A stretch of DNA of 64,000 nt from UBA5543 sp964464965. GTDB lineage: Bacteria > Bacteroidota > Bacteroidia > Chitinophagales > Chitinophagaceae. Each line of letters begins with the position of its first letter. The first letter of the stretch is position 1. The stretch spans positions 620,001 through 684,000 of the forward strand of contig CAYXHM010000001.1 in NCBI GenBank assembly GCA_964464965.1, written 5' to 3'. Below, one piece after another: positions 43,701 to 52,336 of this stretch. The position numbers and the translations under genes were made by a program. The notes under the pieces are model-generated. The model did not search any database and was not told the DNA's origin. It saw only the letters and a program-made list of their open reading frames with translations.

Positions 43701-44587
43701 TTGCCATGATATTCGGGTCTCCTATCCTTATCATACCATACGTCACCCGCCAGGAAGAAACCTACGACCGGTTTTTTGTTCACACTATCTATTCTCTTAC
43801 TAAACAGGGGCCCTGATAACGTAAAGTTCCCAAGGTTGTGACCAAAACCGTCCACTGATTTTTCCAGGAGCACACTACCTCTCAGTTTGTCTGTCACACC
43901 TTTGGTAGTTATAGTTACCACCCCACCCAAGGCGTCACCATATTTTGCAGGCAAACCGGATGTTATTACCTGCATCTGGTCTATTGAACCCTGTGACAGA
44001 TTAATACCCCTGTCGCTGTAAACCTGCACACCGTCTATAATGTATAATGTACCATTCGAACGGCCACCACCTATGCTAACGGCTCCACCGTCTGTTTGAG
44101 AGTAGGCACCGGCAGAAGTTGATACCATACTTGTGGTATTACGTGTAGCCATCTGTTCCAGTTCTTCAGAGGTTTTGGTAGTAGTACCACCACCTTCAAA
44201 TTTATCTATCAGCGGTACTTTATACTCTATGATTACTACCTCATCCAGATCTGTAGATGCACGCTGTAACTTAGTATTTACTTCGGTTGGCTTATCCGGA
44301 GATACAATTACATTGGTTGTCTGGCTTTCTTTATAACTCAAGGATTTAACCCTGATATCATAACGGCCAGGTGCCAATGGCTTGATTACATATTTACCAT
44401 CAAAATCAGTAGGGGCTCCACCTTTAACAACTCCTCCCTGCACGGCTTCAACAACCGCATTAATCAGGGGTTCGTTATTTTCGTCCAGAACAGTACCCTG
44501 TATAGAACCACTAGTACCCTGGGCAAATGCCTGGCCGGAAACCGCCGTAATAAACAACACTATTAAAAAGCGTAGTAAACTTGTCAT
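40775..44587 (-). CDS. TonB-dependent receptor with carboxypeptidase-like N-domain
   Basis: A receptor of 1270 aa from ATG 44587 (an ATG at 44596 is an alternative). After the signal peptide (MTSLLRFLIVLFITAVSGQA) comes the carboxypeptidase-regulatory-like domain (GSIQGTVLDENNEPLINAVV). The plug follows (GGGRSNGTLYIIDGVQVYSD, GLPAKYGDALGGVVTITTKG). The long barrel ends in NLPRRINLGLNFNF, with the final aromatic. It probably takes up a ligand or helps move the associated secreted protein. It is the first gene of a three-gene operon ending in the PorV-like gene. Confidence 0.9.
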   Translation of the reverse strand: MTSLLRFLIVLFITAVSGQAFAQGTSGSIQGTVLDENNEPLINAVVEAVQGGVVKGGAPTDFDGKYVIKPLAPGRYDIRVKSLSYKESQTTNVIVSPDKPTEVNTKLQRASTDLDEVVIIEYKVPLIDKFEGGGTTTKTSEELEQMATRNTTSMVSTSAGAYSQTDGGAVSIGGGRSNGTLYIIDGVQVYSDRGINLSQGSIDQMQVITSGLPAKYGDALGGVVTITTKGVTDKLRGSVLLEKSVDGFGHNLGNFTLSGPLFSKRIDSVNKKPVVGFFLAGDVWYDKDRRPEYHGNYAVKEEVLDDIRQNPLVSVPNQSGIPIYRNRAETVTGDDLYITKQRQNAQIFEGRINGRLDFQLDENVNLSAGGSFNYSKQKNYNRAWTLFSADEIADFYNYTGRGFLRLQQSFKRAPTTTADGEAITKPIISNAFYTIQADYQIDYQKIEHEQHKEDIFKYGYVGKFNTEYIPIYVPGYDSLTNRFGTRLVVDRAAVQTTYERSELNPLLANYTSQYFRDLEGASPGNEQTIIARNSLVNGQMPQTIYGLYTTTGQSNIGFNKVDIQQYSVSVDASFDLQPGKTRHAIEFGLYYQQRSESSYAINGAGTTGGLWQYMRQLTNTHIGLNPQKPIFIVDGKEYTPEEFDRSGMSWNNADTIVYAREAMGTQSNFDRNLRAKLGKSATDYIAVDMLDPSEFSVDMFSADELLNTGNPYVAYRGYDYKGNRQRGQVNFNDFFTKKDANGNYTRDIGSFRPNYIAGYILDKFQFKDINFNIGLRVERFDANTKVLKDPYSLYEVNTLADSRQLIDEFGNPRVKNTFTEGGVTPSNIGDDYVVYVNNNESAAPSVIGYRDGDTWYDPYGRVVEDPRSLTQYSGGRDPQPYLVNSKVRITDSTFDPNSSFTDYKPQINVMPRILFNFPISDEAMFYAHYDVIVQRPKSNVFTSPSDYYFLTANQGGLINNPDLKPEKSFDYELGFKQKISESSALTISGFYRERKDMIQVRPYLYAYPTTYYTYGNRDFSTTKGMTVRYDMRRTGNLRLDVAYTLQFANGTGDRTQSGIASAGNPSAPGLLSGFISAGLPNIRTVFPLNLDVRHNIVTTLDYRYAKGKGPMVGNKHILEQAGANFIFRTRSGEPYTKYSFPRSVANTVDGQVNGARLPWHFMIDLKLDKDFNLNFGKKNKEVTKPTRQLYVNAYVLITNLLNTRDIIEVDGYTGRPDDDGYLTHPQGVQTSRNQYNAQSFVDLYSANLLGIGNDRLNLPRRINLGLNFNF

Positions 44588-44719
44588 ATCCTGCATTAAT
44601 AAATTATTAACCAAATGAACGGTAAAGATAAAAATCTTTGTTAAAAGTAGAACGTAGAAATTTAATTTTTGTCAGTTTTCTGTTTGTTTTAGTTATATTA
44701 TTTCTTAAAGAGATACATC

Positions 44720-45655
44720 TTACTGCGGCATGACAATTCTGTCCAGCAAAATCTTGCTCATCTTATATAAAGCCTCATTGCTATATCCTGCAATATGCGG
44801 TGTAATTATTGCCTGTGGCATATTTGATATTTTATGCAGGTAATCTTTCATCGTTTCACTCATCACATCAAAAGGCTCTTCTTCCCATACATCAAGGCAT
44901 ACACCTGATATTTTGCTACTCATTAAGCCATCAAACACCGCCTTTGTATCTACTATCCTGCCCCGTGAAGTATTGATTAATACAAAAGGCTTTTTCATAC
45001 TATCTACAAACCAATTATTAAAATAATGTACTGTATCTTCTTGTAACGGAACATGAAAACTTACAATATCTGCATGCTCAAAAATGGTTTCGATACCATC
45101 ACATTTAGTTATATGTTCAGAAAAAAATTGTGTTTTATACTTGTCAAATGCCAATATTTCAACATCAAAGCCTTTCAGTTTGTGTGCAAAGGCATTCCCT
45201 GTGTTACCAAAACCGATAATTCCGATAGTTTTACCATCCAGTTCCACACCCCTGTTTTCATCCCTTAACCAGATGCCTTGCTTTACTTCATTGCAGCTTT
45301 TTACCAGCTTTTTATTCAATGCCAGCAACATACCCAGGGCATGCTCTGCCACTGCGTTCCGGTTCCCTTCAGGGCTGCTATAGCAGGCGATACTCCTTGC
45401 CAAAGCATAATCAAGGTCTATTACCTCCATACCACTACCCATACGGCCTATCCATTGCAAATCAGGAGCGGCGTCTATCATTGTTTTATCTATTTGCAGC
45501 CTTGTAGATGTAACAATACCTACGCAATCTGCTACAAGAGCCATACCCAACTCCTGTGTTATTTTTTCATGCACCTTACAGCTATAACCTGCTGCATGCA
45601 GGCCTTGCACCAATACCGGGTGTACCGGGGCAGCTATTAATACCTTTTTGTTCAT
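44720..45655 (-). CDS. D-isomer 2-hydroxyacid dehydrogenase
   Basis: A protein of 311 aa of the D-2-hydroxyacid dehydrogenase family. The Rossmann motif is IGIIGFGNTGNAFA (about residues 143-156). Catalytic residues are suggested by NTSRGRIVD (Arg), DVWEEEPFD (Glu) and ITPHIAGYS (His). The substrate (phosphoglycerate, glycerate or another) is not clear; it is not a serA-type with ACT domain. Its ATG overlaps the rsmA stop as ATGA, so both are co-expressed. Confidence 0.88.
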   Translation of the reverse strand: MNKKVLIAAPVHPVLVQGLHAAGYSCKVHEKITQELGMALVADCVGIVTSTRLQIDKTMIDAAPDLQWIGRMGSGMEVIDLDYALARSIACYSSPEGNRNAVAEHALGMLLALNKKLVKSCNEVKQGIWLRDENRGVELDGKTIGIIGFGNTGNAFAHKLKGFDVEILAFDKYKTQFFSEHITKCDGIETIFEHADIVSFHVPLQEDTVHYFNNWFVDSMKKPFVLINTSRGRIVDTKAVFDGLMSSKISGVCLDVWEEEPFDVMSETMKDYLHKISNMPQAIITPHIAGYSNEALYKMSKILLDRIVMPQ

Positions 45656-46416
45656 GAATAATATTGCTTGTGTAGCCTTACAAAATCTGCAACAGATAGC
45701 TGTTCTGCACGTTTATCCATTATCGGGTCTGCCAGGGCTTCCGGGGTAAGCAACGATTTTAAAGAATTACGCAATGTTTTTCGCCTGTGACCAAAGGCTG
45801 CTTTTACCAATATGATGAATTTGCGTTTATCTGCAATATCGTGCGGGTTGTGTATGTTGACAAACTTCAATACCCCGCTCTTTACTTTTGGCGGAGGTGT
45901 AAAGCAGTTTTCGTGTACGTCAAACAAATATTCAATACTAAAAAATGCCTGCATCAGTACACTCAGTATGCCATAAACCTTACTACCCGGGCCGGAACTC
46001 ACCCTTAGTGCAACTTCTTTCTGAAACATACCTACCACCTCATCTACGTGCTCTTCCCATTCCAGCACCTTGAACAGTATAGGCGACGATATATTATAGG
46101 GGAAGTTACCTATTACACTGAAATTGCCCTCGAATGGCTTCTCAGCCTTTAATATGTCCTTCAGGATGATTTTACCTTTCAAGGCGGGATAGGTTTTATA
46201 GAGGTACTCCACCTTCTCCTCATCTACTTCTATAGCCTTATAATCGAAATTTTTATTCTGGATAAGGTATTTGGTGATTGCACCACCGCCAGGGCCTATT
46301 TCCAGCAGCTGCATTGGCTTTTCTGCCGGCATTTGTGCCACTATTTTCATGCAGATGTTTTCATCATGCAGGAAATGCTGACCCAGGCTTTTTTTCAGAA
46401 TATATGGCTGCTTCAC
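45652..46416 (-). CDS. rsmA: RsmA (KsgA), 16S rRNA dimethyladenosine transferase
   Basis: Dimethylates A1518 and A1519 near the 3' end of 16S rRNA. A GTG start at 46416 gives 254 aa with the family start KQPYILKKSLGQHFLHDENI. The SAM motif is LLEIGPGGGAITKYLI, and the NFPYNISSPILFKV block holds the adenine-binding NxPY. The longer frame to 46524 lacks any known N-terminal part and is rejected. It shares a divergent promoter region with pepA and overlaps the dehydrogenase gene. Confidence 0.93.
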   Translation of the reverse strand: MKQPYILKKSLGQHFLHDENICMKIVAQMPAEKPMQLLEIGPGGGAITKYLIQNKNFDYKAIEVDEEKVEYLYKTYPALKGKIILKDILKAEKPFEGNFSVIGNFPYNISSPILFKVLEWEEHVDEVVGMFQKEVALRVSSGPGSKVYGILSVLMQAFFSIEYLFDVHENCFTPPPKVKSGVLKFVNIHNPHDIADKRKFIILVKAAFGHRRKTLRNSLKSLLTPEALADPIMDKRAEQLSVADFVRLHKQYYS

Positions 46417-46484
46417 TATAGTATATGAGATTATGGCAATATTATAACCGCCGCTACTAATAAAAGGTAAAGTTAGGTTTAAAC

Positions 46485-46516
46485 TTGGCAACCTATTACC
46501 TTGCGGGTTAACTTTG
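46485..46516 (+). promoter_or_regulatory. Promoter of pepA
   Basis: TTG (46485-46487), 21 bases, then TAACTTTG (46509-46516), a full match to the Bacteroidota consensus. The pepA ATG is 25 bases after the -7 element, so a short leader is expected. Confidence 0.65.
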
Positions 46517-46541
46517 CACAACAATAATTTTTATCAGGCAG

Positions 46542-47978
46542 ATGAAATTCAGTATAATTCAGAAGGAGACGAAGGCACACCAACTTTTTATTATAGACAA
46601 TGCAGATGATCTGAAGCAGGTAACCATACTTGACAAAAGCGAAGTGGATTATGCAAAAAAAGCCTTTAAGGAAAAACAATCGCTGGTAACCATCAACCAA
46701 TATAATCGTTTTGTATTTATCTATATACCTGAGGCTAAAAATACTGAATCGCAACTTTTTGAAAGCATACGTGTAACCGGGGCCAATGTACAGGCACTGG
46801 CTGAGAAATATAAAATAGCCTCATTATCAATAGCCAATCTCTCAAAACAAGCCCAGGCAGCATACCTGCTGGCGGAAGGCATAGCGCTTGCCGCATACCA
46901 GTTTTTAAAATACCGTACCAATGCAGGTACACTGGTTAACAACCTGCACACTATATCATTTACACAAAAATCAATAACATTAAAAGAAGTACAGCAACTA
47001 ACTACAACAATAGAGGCTGTAACGCGTGCTCGAAACCTGGTAAATGAACCACTGAACTACCTGAGCGCCGTACAATTGGCAAAAGAGATAGCAACTATTG
47101 GCAAAGAGGCGGGGTTTAAAGTAACCACATTGCACAAAGCAGCTATAGTAAAAGAGAAGATGGGAGGTATCCTATCTGTAAATATGGGTAGCAAACAGCC
47201 GCCTACGTTTACCATTATGGAGTATAAGCCCAAAAAAGCACTGAACAAGAGACCCATAGTGCTGGTAGGTAAGGGCGTGGTATATGACACCGGCGGGCTT
47301 TCATTAAAACCTACAGCCAACAGCATGGACAGGATGAAAAGCGATATGAGTGGCTCTGCACTGGTGACAGGTGCTATGTACGCGGTGAGTAAAATGCAGC
47401 TACCACTACATGTAATAGCTTTAGTACCGGCTACTGACAACAGGCCGGGTGAAGATGCATATGTACCTGGTGATGTCATTACCATGTACAGTGGTACAAC
47501 TGTAGAGGTATTGAATACAGATGCTGAAGGCAGATTGCTTTTGGGCGATACATTGCATTGGGCAAAACGTTATGATCCGGAGCTGGTACTAGACTTCGCA
47601 ACACTCACCGGTTCGGCAGCAGTAGCTGTTGGGCCGCATGGTATAGTATGCATGGGCACAGCCGGCGATGAGGTAAAAAAATCTTTTACTGAAAGTGGTT
47701 ACAGGCAATATGAAAGACTGGTGGAATACCCGCTATGGGAGGAGTATGGCAAAAAGCTGAAATCTGACATAGCCGATCTGAAAAATATTGGTGATAGCAA
47801 TGGCGGTGCGATATCTGCAGGTAAGTTCCTGGAACATTTTACATCTTACCCCTGGATGCACTTTGATATAGCAGGTGTTTCTTTTGCTACTTCTAAAACA
47901 GGATATTTGCCTAGTGGCGGAACAGGTTATGGCATACGTATGCTACTGGACTTCCTGCTACACTATGGTAAAAAATAA
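46542..47978 (+). CDS. pepA: Leucyl aminopeptidase, M17 family
   Basis: A metallopeptidase of 478 aa that removes N-terminal residues from peptides. Motifs are GKGVVYDTGGLSLKP with the metal and catalytic Lys region, MDRMKSDMSGSALV, and the family signature NTDAEGRLLLGD. The C-terminal two-metal domain is complete. The N-terminal part is variable, as usual. It leads a plus-strand set with pdxA 32 bases downstream. Confidence 0.93.
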   Translation: MKFSIIQKETKAHQLFIIDNADDLKQVTILDKSEVDYAKKAFKEKQSLVTINQYNRFVFIYIPEAKNTESQLFESIRVTGANVQALAEKYKIASLSIANLSKQAQAAYLLAEGIALAAYQFLKYRTNAGTLVNNLHTISFTQKSITLKEVQQLTTTIEAVTRARNLVNEPLNYLSAVQLAKEIATIGKEAGFKVTTLHKAAIVKEKMGGILSVNMGSKQPPTFTIMEYKPKKALNKRPIVLVGKGVVYDTGGLSLKPTANSMDRMKSDMSGSALVTGAMYAVSKMQLPLHVIALVPATDNRPGEDAYVPGDVITMYSGTTVEVLNTDAEGRLLLGDTLHWAKRYDPELVLDFATLTGSAAVAVGPHGIVCMGTAGDEVKKSFTESGYRQYERLVEYPLWEEYGKKLKSDIADLKNIGDSNGGAISAGKFLEHFTSYPWMHFDIAGVSFATSKTGYLPSGGTGYGIRMLLDFLLHYGKK

Positions 47979-48010
47979 TTTATTAACAATAATATAGATA
48001 AGGTATAAAA

Positions 48011-49093
48011 ATGCAAACCAAATCAGAAAAACCCGTAATAGGCATAACCATCGGCGACCTGAATGGCATAGGCCCGGAAATTATTGTTAAAACACTGGCA
48101 GACAACCGTATTACGGAGTTATGTACACCGGTGATATTCTCGTCGAACAAAGTAATTAACTATTATAAACGGGTGAGCGAAGAACAGCCCCTTACCTTCT
48201 TCAGCACAAAAGACCTGAATAACCTGAACCATAAACAGATAAATGTTTTTAACTGCTGGGAAGAAGAAGTGCCGATACAACCCGGCGTGCTTACAGAACA
48301 AGCGGGAAAATATGCAATACGCTCGCTGATGGTGGCCGCCCAATGCCTGAAAGATGGTCAACTGGATGCACTGGTAACAGCACCATTGCACAAGGCCAAC
48401 ACACAAGTGCCTGATTTCCCCTACACAGGACATACACCTTTTCTTAAAGATAAATTTGGTGCCAAGGATGTCTTAATGCTGCTGTACCATAACAACCTGC
48501 GGGTAGCACTGGCTACAGAGCATATTCCTGTATCAAAAATAGCGGCAAGTATTACCAAAGAAGCATTGATATCCAAGCTCAATTTGCTGAAAGATACGCT
48601 ACTGAAAGACTTTGGCATATTGAAACCCAAAATAGCAGTGCTGGGACTAAACCCCCATGCCGGCGACAACGGTGCAATAGGTGATGAGGATAAAAACATC
48701 ATTACCCCGCTGATAGAAAACATGCAGCAAATGGGTAGCCTTGTTTACGGGCCGTTTGCAGCAGATGCTTTCTTTGCCCGTAGCAGCTACACAGAGTTCG
48801 ACGCTGTATTGGCTATGTATCACGACCAGGGGCTGGTAGCATTTAAAACACTGGCGCAGGGTATGGGTGTGAATTATACTGCAGGCTTGCCTATAGTGCG
48901 CACATCGCCCGACCATGGTACTGCTTTTGATATAGCTGGCAAGAACATTGCTGATGAATCGTCTTTCAGGGAAGCATTGTTCCAGGCAATAGATATTTTG
49001 CGCCAGCGCGAAGAATATGCTGCCAACACTGCTAATCCACTGGTGAGAACAGTAGAAGAAAGAAGCGGCAGAAGAGAAGACAAGGTGGTGTAA
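48011..49093 (+). CDS. pdxA: PdxA, 4-hydroxythreonine-4-phosphate dehydrogenase
   Basis: Enzyme of vitamin B6 (PLP) synthesis that oxidises 4-phosphohydroxy-threonine; 360 aa. Motifs are GITIGDLNGIGPEII at the N terminus, TAPLHKANTQ, NPHAGDNGAIGDED, and the metal-binding AMYHDQGLVAFKTL. Length and motifs match the family. It follows pepA by 32 bases without a strong promoter, so co-transcription is likely. Confidence 0.95.
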   Translation: MQTKSEKPVIGITIGDLNGIGPEIIVKTLADNRITELCTPVIFSSNKVINYYKRVSEEQPLTFFSTKDLNNLNHKQINVFNCWEEEVPIQPGVLTEQAGKYAIRSLMVAAQCLKDGQLDALVTAPLHKANTQVPDFPYTGHTPFLKDKFGAKDVLMLLYHNNLRVALATEHIPVSKIAASITKEALISKLNLLKDTLLKDFGILKPKIAVLGLNPHAGDNGAIGDEDKNIITPLIENMQQMGSLVYGPFAADAFFARSSYTEFDAVLAMYHDQGLVAFKTLAQGMGVNYTAGLPIVRTSPDHGTAFDIAGKNIADESSFREALFQAIDILRQREEYAANTANPLVRTVEERSGRREDKVV

Positions 49094-49117
49094 ATCACCC
49101 CCTTATTATAAAAGGAT

Positions 49118-49125
49118 TATTTTTG
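49118..49125 (+). promoter_or_regulatory. -7 element (TATTTTTG) of the DUF1835 gene
   Basis: TATTTTTG on the plus strand, five bases before the ATG at 49131. No -33 TTG at the right distance. Predicts a leaderless mRNA. Confidence 0.45.
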
Positions 49126-49130
49126 CACAA

Positions 49131-49982
49131 ATGATATACCATATAGTTGTTGGCGATATGGCGGCACAGCCTTTACTGGAAGCCGTGAATATGGAGCCTT
49201 CTATGGAAGGACAGGTATTGGCACTGAAAGATATTCTGCACGTTGGCCCTATAAAAAAAGCCCAGGGCCAATCTTTCAGCCAGTTGAGAACAGAGTTCTG
49301 GAAAGAAGTAGTGAATGATGAAAAGCAGGAGGTAGTTGTAAACGACCTGGAACGCTTGCTGGAAATAACTACGCAGCTCAATAACAATCCTGATGATGTA
49401 GTTTGGCTATGGATGGCACCCTGGCCGGCAGATGTCTGCGCATATTACTGGATGCTGAACTATATGGCTAAACACCTGGAGCGCTTTTACGTGCTGAACC
49501 TGGGTGGCTTACCTTTTTTAAACGAAGAAGGCAAGGTGTATTACCCGCAGAATATGAGTGAAATTTTACCAAAGGAGCTGGTAAAGGCCAGAAAGCTGGC
49601 ACGCTTGGTAACGCCTGCTGAACTGGAGGTAGATGGGGAAGAGTGGCTGAACATGACCGCAGAAAACGCAGGTATGCGCCTGCTGGAAGGTGGCAAGAAG
49701 CTATATACACGCGATGAGTCTTTTTACGACGAGAAATTGCTCAGCTTCTGCTCTCACCAGTTTCAAAAAGGGCATCGCATCGTCAACCAGGTTATCAGTA
49801 AACTAAGTGTGCCTACCGGCGATATGTACCTGGGCTGGCGCCTGCGCAAACTGGTGCAGAACGAAACACTGCTGGCCGAGGGCGACATTAATAAGACCTT
49901 GCGCGATTTCAGCGTGAAACTGCCTGGCGGCAGCGCTACGGAGCAACCTGTTTCAGAAACATCTGAAAACGCGGAAGCATGA
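49131..49982 (+). CDS. DUF1835 protein
   Basis: A protein of 283 aa with a DUF1835 N-terminal domain: MIYHIVVGDMAAQPLLEAVN, LALKDILHVGPIKK, VVWLWMAPWPADVCAYYWML, and a C-terminal helical part around KGHRIVNQVISKLSVPTGDM. The domain occurs in proteins of unknown role. It overlaps the following cupin gene start as ATGA, so the two are translated together. Confidence 0.82.
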   Translation: MIYHIVVGDMAAQPLLEAVNMEPSMEGQVLALKDILHVGPIKKAQGQSFSQLRTEFWKEVVNDEKQEVVVNDLERLLEITTQLNNNPDDVVWLWMAPWPADVCAYYWMLNYMAKHLERFYVLNLGGLPFLNEEGKVYYPQNMSEILPKELVKARKLARLVTPAELEVDGEEWLNMTAENAGMRLLEGGKKLYTRDESFYDEKLLSFCSHQFQKGHRIVNQVISKLSVPTGDMYLGWRLRKLVQNETLLAEGDINKTLRDFSVKLPGGSATEQPVSETSENAEA

Positions 49983-50344
49983 TAAAGGTTACGCCCATAG
50001 TACCTGCTGGTAGCGATGAAAGAGGCTATACAGCAGAATTTCAGCAGGAACGTACAGGCACACACCTCGTTGTTTTCCGCAAGGCAGGCACCGTCAGTGG
50101 CAGGCATTATCATAAAGGATTGTCTGATACAAAGAATCCCGAGGTACTGGTACTGATGAGTGGTACCTGCACCTTCAACTGGAAACATATTGACGATAAC
50201 AGCGTACAAACGGCACGATACACTGGACCTGTTCATTTTGAAATTCCACCGTTGGTATGGCACGAAATAATACCGGATACAGATTGCACCTTTATAGAAC
50301 AGAACTCCATTGCAGAGCACGCAGCAGACACCTTTCGCCTGTAA
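49979..50344 (+). CDS. Cupin-like protein
   Basis: A protein of 121 aa of the cupin fold. It has GRHYHKGLSDTKNPEVLVLM, a first-motif-like His pair and Glu, then HFEIPPLVWHEIIPDTDC, the second-motif region. No function can be read. It shares four bases with the DUF1835 stop and precedes a membrane protein gene by 15 bases. Confidence 0.75.
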   Translation: MIKVTPIVPAGSDERGYTAEFQQERTGTHLVVFRKAGTVSGRHYHKGLSDTKNPEVLVLMSGTCTFNWKHIDDNSVQTARYTGPVHFEIPPLVWHEIIPDTDCTFIEQNSIAEHAADTFRL

Positions 50345-50359
50345 CTAATTAACCATTGT

Positions 50360-51034
50360 ATGGCATTTGAAATACCACTGGCAGAACAGAAAGTAAAACC
50401 ACACCAGGTTACAGCATTGCACCTTGTTGCAGGTTTCGCTTTCTTTGCCTTCAGCGCACTGGGATTGCTGATAAACAATACAGTAATGACCCTGCCTGAT
50501 TCTGCACCTATAGCACAGCAAGAGGCTACCATACATATTTTTGACTCCATTGATACTGCGTTAAGCGTAACAATGGGCATAAGCATCATTATTTTATTTG
50601 CAGCCCTGTTTCGGAACAAATGGCTGAGACAGCCAAAAGTGAATAAATTATTCCGGGTAGGAGAAATGTTAACCGCCGGCACTATAGCTATTTATATGCT
50701 GACCATACAATACAATGTACCTGCAGGTTTATTTGGCATACTGGCAATTACCATCATTTTTTCCCTCTTCTGGGAAACAGGCAAAAACACCAACATTACA
50801 GTTACTTTCAATGAAAATGGCATAAAACTTCCTGTTACTTCGCGTCGCAGGCATATTAACTGGGACGAAACAGAAAAGATACTTTTAAGGCATGGCACTG
50901 TTACCATCAATTGTGTAGACAACCGCATGTACCAATGGGTGGCGGCGCAACACAATATTGACAGCGAGATATTTGAAGCCTATTGTGATGCACATATTGA
51001 GGCTGCAAAACATAAAAGGAATAAAGACTGGTAA
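50360..51034 (+). CDS. Membrane protein of unknown function
   Basis: A protein of 224 aa with about four membrane segments (residues 19-38, 67-85, 98-113, 118-134) and a soluble C-terminal part (residues 140-224, ITVTFNENGIKLPVTSRRRH, INWDETEKILLRHGTVTINC) that looks like a small beta domain, perhaps PH-like. No known family recognised. It ends four bases before the convergent TolC gene. Confidence 0.6.
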   Translation: MAFEIPLAEQKVKPHQVTALHLVAGFAFFAFSALGLLINNTVMTLPDSAPIAQQEATIHIFDSIDTALSVTMGISIIILFAALFRNKWLRQPKVNKLFRVGEMLTAGTIAIYMLTIQYNVPAGLFGILAITIIFSLFWETGKNTNITVTFNENGIKLPVTSRRRHINWDETEKILLRHGTVTINCVDNRMYQWVAAQHNIDSEIFEAYCDAHIEAAKHKRNKDW

Positions 51035-51037
51035 AAT

Positions 51038-52333
51038 TTATTTCACCAGCGCACCTTCCAGTTCCAGCACTTTGGTTTCATTTACTTTCAGGTTGTAAAT
51101 AGCAGTATAGTACCGTACCATAGATAGTACATAGCTGTTTTCCGCCTCGCGGGTTTCCAGCGTTGTAGATATGCCTGCTTTGAAGAGTTCTTTCTGTATC
51201 ATCAGGTTCTCTTCTGCAACTACAATATTTTCTTTCTCCAGGTCGTAGGCACTTAATGACACCTCGTAATTACGCCATGCTGTGCGGTATTGCCTGCTCA
51301 CTTCAGTGCGCTGTCTTTCATACAGCAGGTTATCCCTTACAGCCTGCAGTGATGCTACTTTCACCTCTCGACGCACATTTCCACCTCTGAATAAAGGCAT
51401 ATTCAGCGTAAGTCCTCCGGCAGGGCCATAGCCCTGGCTAAAGGCTATAAAACCTGCCTGACTTTGGGTATTGGTATAGGTATAGCTGCCTGTAAGCGCT
51501 ACTGTTGGCAGATAGCTGGCCTTTGCCATTCTTGCGCCCAAAGCGGAAGCATCAGCATAAAATTTTGCAATACTTAATGATGGATTTATTTCTTCCAGCA
51601 ATTCTGCGTGCTCCGGCAGCATATTAGTGTCAATACTTAACTCCGGCTCTACTGCATATGTTTTTTCAGCTTTTTCACCCATCAGTGCATTCAGGGTGGC
51701 GTATGTACCTTCAAGCTGGGAAAGTTGCATTAATGAGTCGGAACGGCGGCTGTTATAGTCAACCCTTGCCTGCAGGTAATCTACCTTGGCGGAAGAGCCT
51801 GTTTCATATTTCAGTTTAGAAAGGTTCATCCTGGTGGTTGCCAGTACCAGGCCTGTATCTATAGCTACCAGTTGCTGTTGTTGCCATACCACGGTTGCAT
51901 ACGCCTGTATCACCTGGGATACAACAGCCTGCACTCTTTCTTTCAGTACTGCCTGCCCTGCATCTTCCAGTACATCCAGTTGCCTTTTCAGCAAGAACAT
52001 ACGGCCACCGTCAAACAATGTCCAGTTAAGGTTTACAGAACCATTATAGGCGAGTGATGCGGCATTGTTCACCTCCTGCACCCTGCCGTCCAGGAATTCA
52101 TTCCTTACCGTCTGCGAGCCGGTTGTAAGTCCGCCGCGCAAATCTATACTGGGAGCAAAGCCTGCATTACCCAGGGTGTTATTTACCTCTGCGGTTTCCG
52201 CGTCTGTTTTAGCTACACGTATATCAAAGTTATACTGCAAAGCACGCTGGATAGCCATATCCAGCGTCAGCATTTCCTGCGCATGCGCCGCAGTATGCAG
52301 GAATACAAAAAGTATAATAAGGCGTTTCAACAT
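51038..52333 (-). CDS. TolC-family outer-membrane efflux protein
   Basis: A protein of 431 aa with a signal peptide (cut after HTAAHAQ). The mature protein is a long alternation of helices and two barrel-strand regions, the TolC pattern: LDMAIQRALQYNFDIRVAKT, SLAYNGSVNLNWTLFDGGRM and GLTLNMPLFRGGNVRREVKV. It lies three bases after the RND pump gene on the same strand, so it is the outer-membrane channel of that pump. Confidence 0.92.
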   Translation of the reverse strand: MLKRLIILFVFLHTAAHAQEMLTLDMAIQRALQYNFDIRVAKTDAETAEVNNTLGNAGFAPSIDLRGGLTTGSQTVRNEFLDGRVQEVNNAASLAYNGSVNLNWTLFDGGRMFLLKRQLDVLEDAGQAVLKERVQAVVSQVIQAYATVVWQQQQLVAIDTGLVLATTRMNLSKLKYETGSSAKVDYLQARVDYNSRRSDSLMQLSQLEGTYATLNALMGEKAEKTYAVEPELSIDTNMLPEHAELLEEINPSLSIAKFYADASALGARMAKASYLPTVALTGSYTYTNTQSQAGFIAFSQGYGPAGGLTLNMPLFRGGNVRREVKVASLQAVRDNLLYERQRTEVSRQYRTAWRNYEVSLSAYDLEKENIVVAEENLMIQKELFKAGISTTLETREAENSYVLSMVRYYTAIYNLKVNETKVLELEGALVK

Positions 52334-52336
52334 AAA

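Noticed and set aside
46417..46524. N-terminal extension of RsmA
   Set aside because: The extra 36 residues match no RsmA, overlap the divergent promoter area, and the GTG at 46416 gives the family N terminus.
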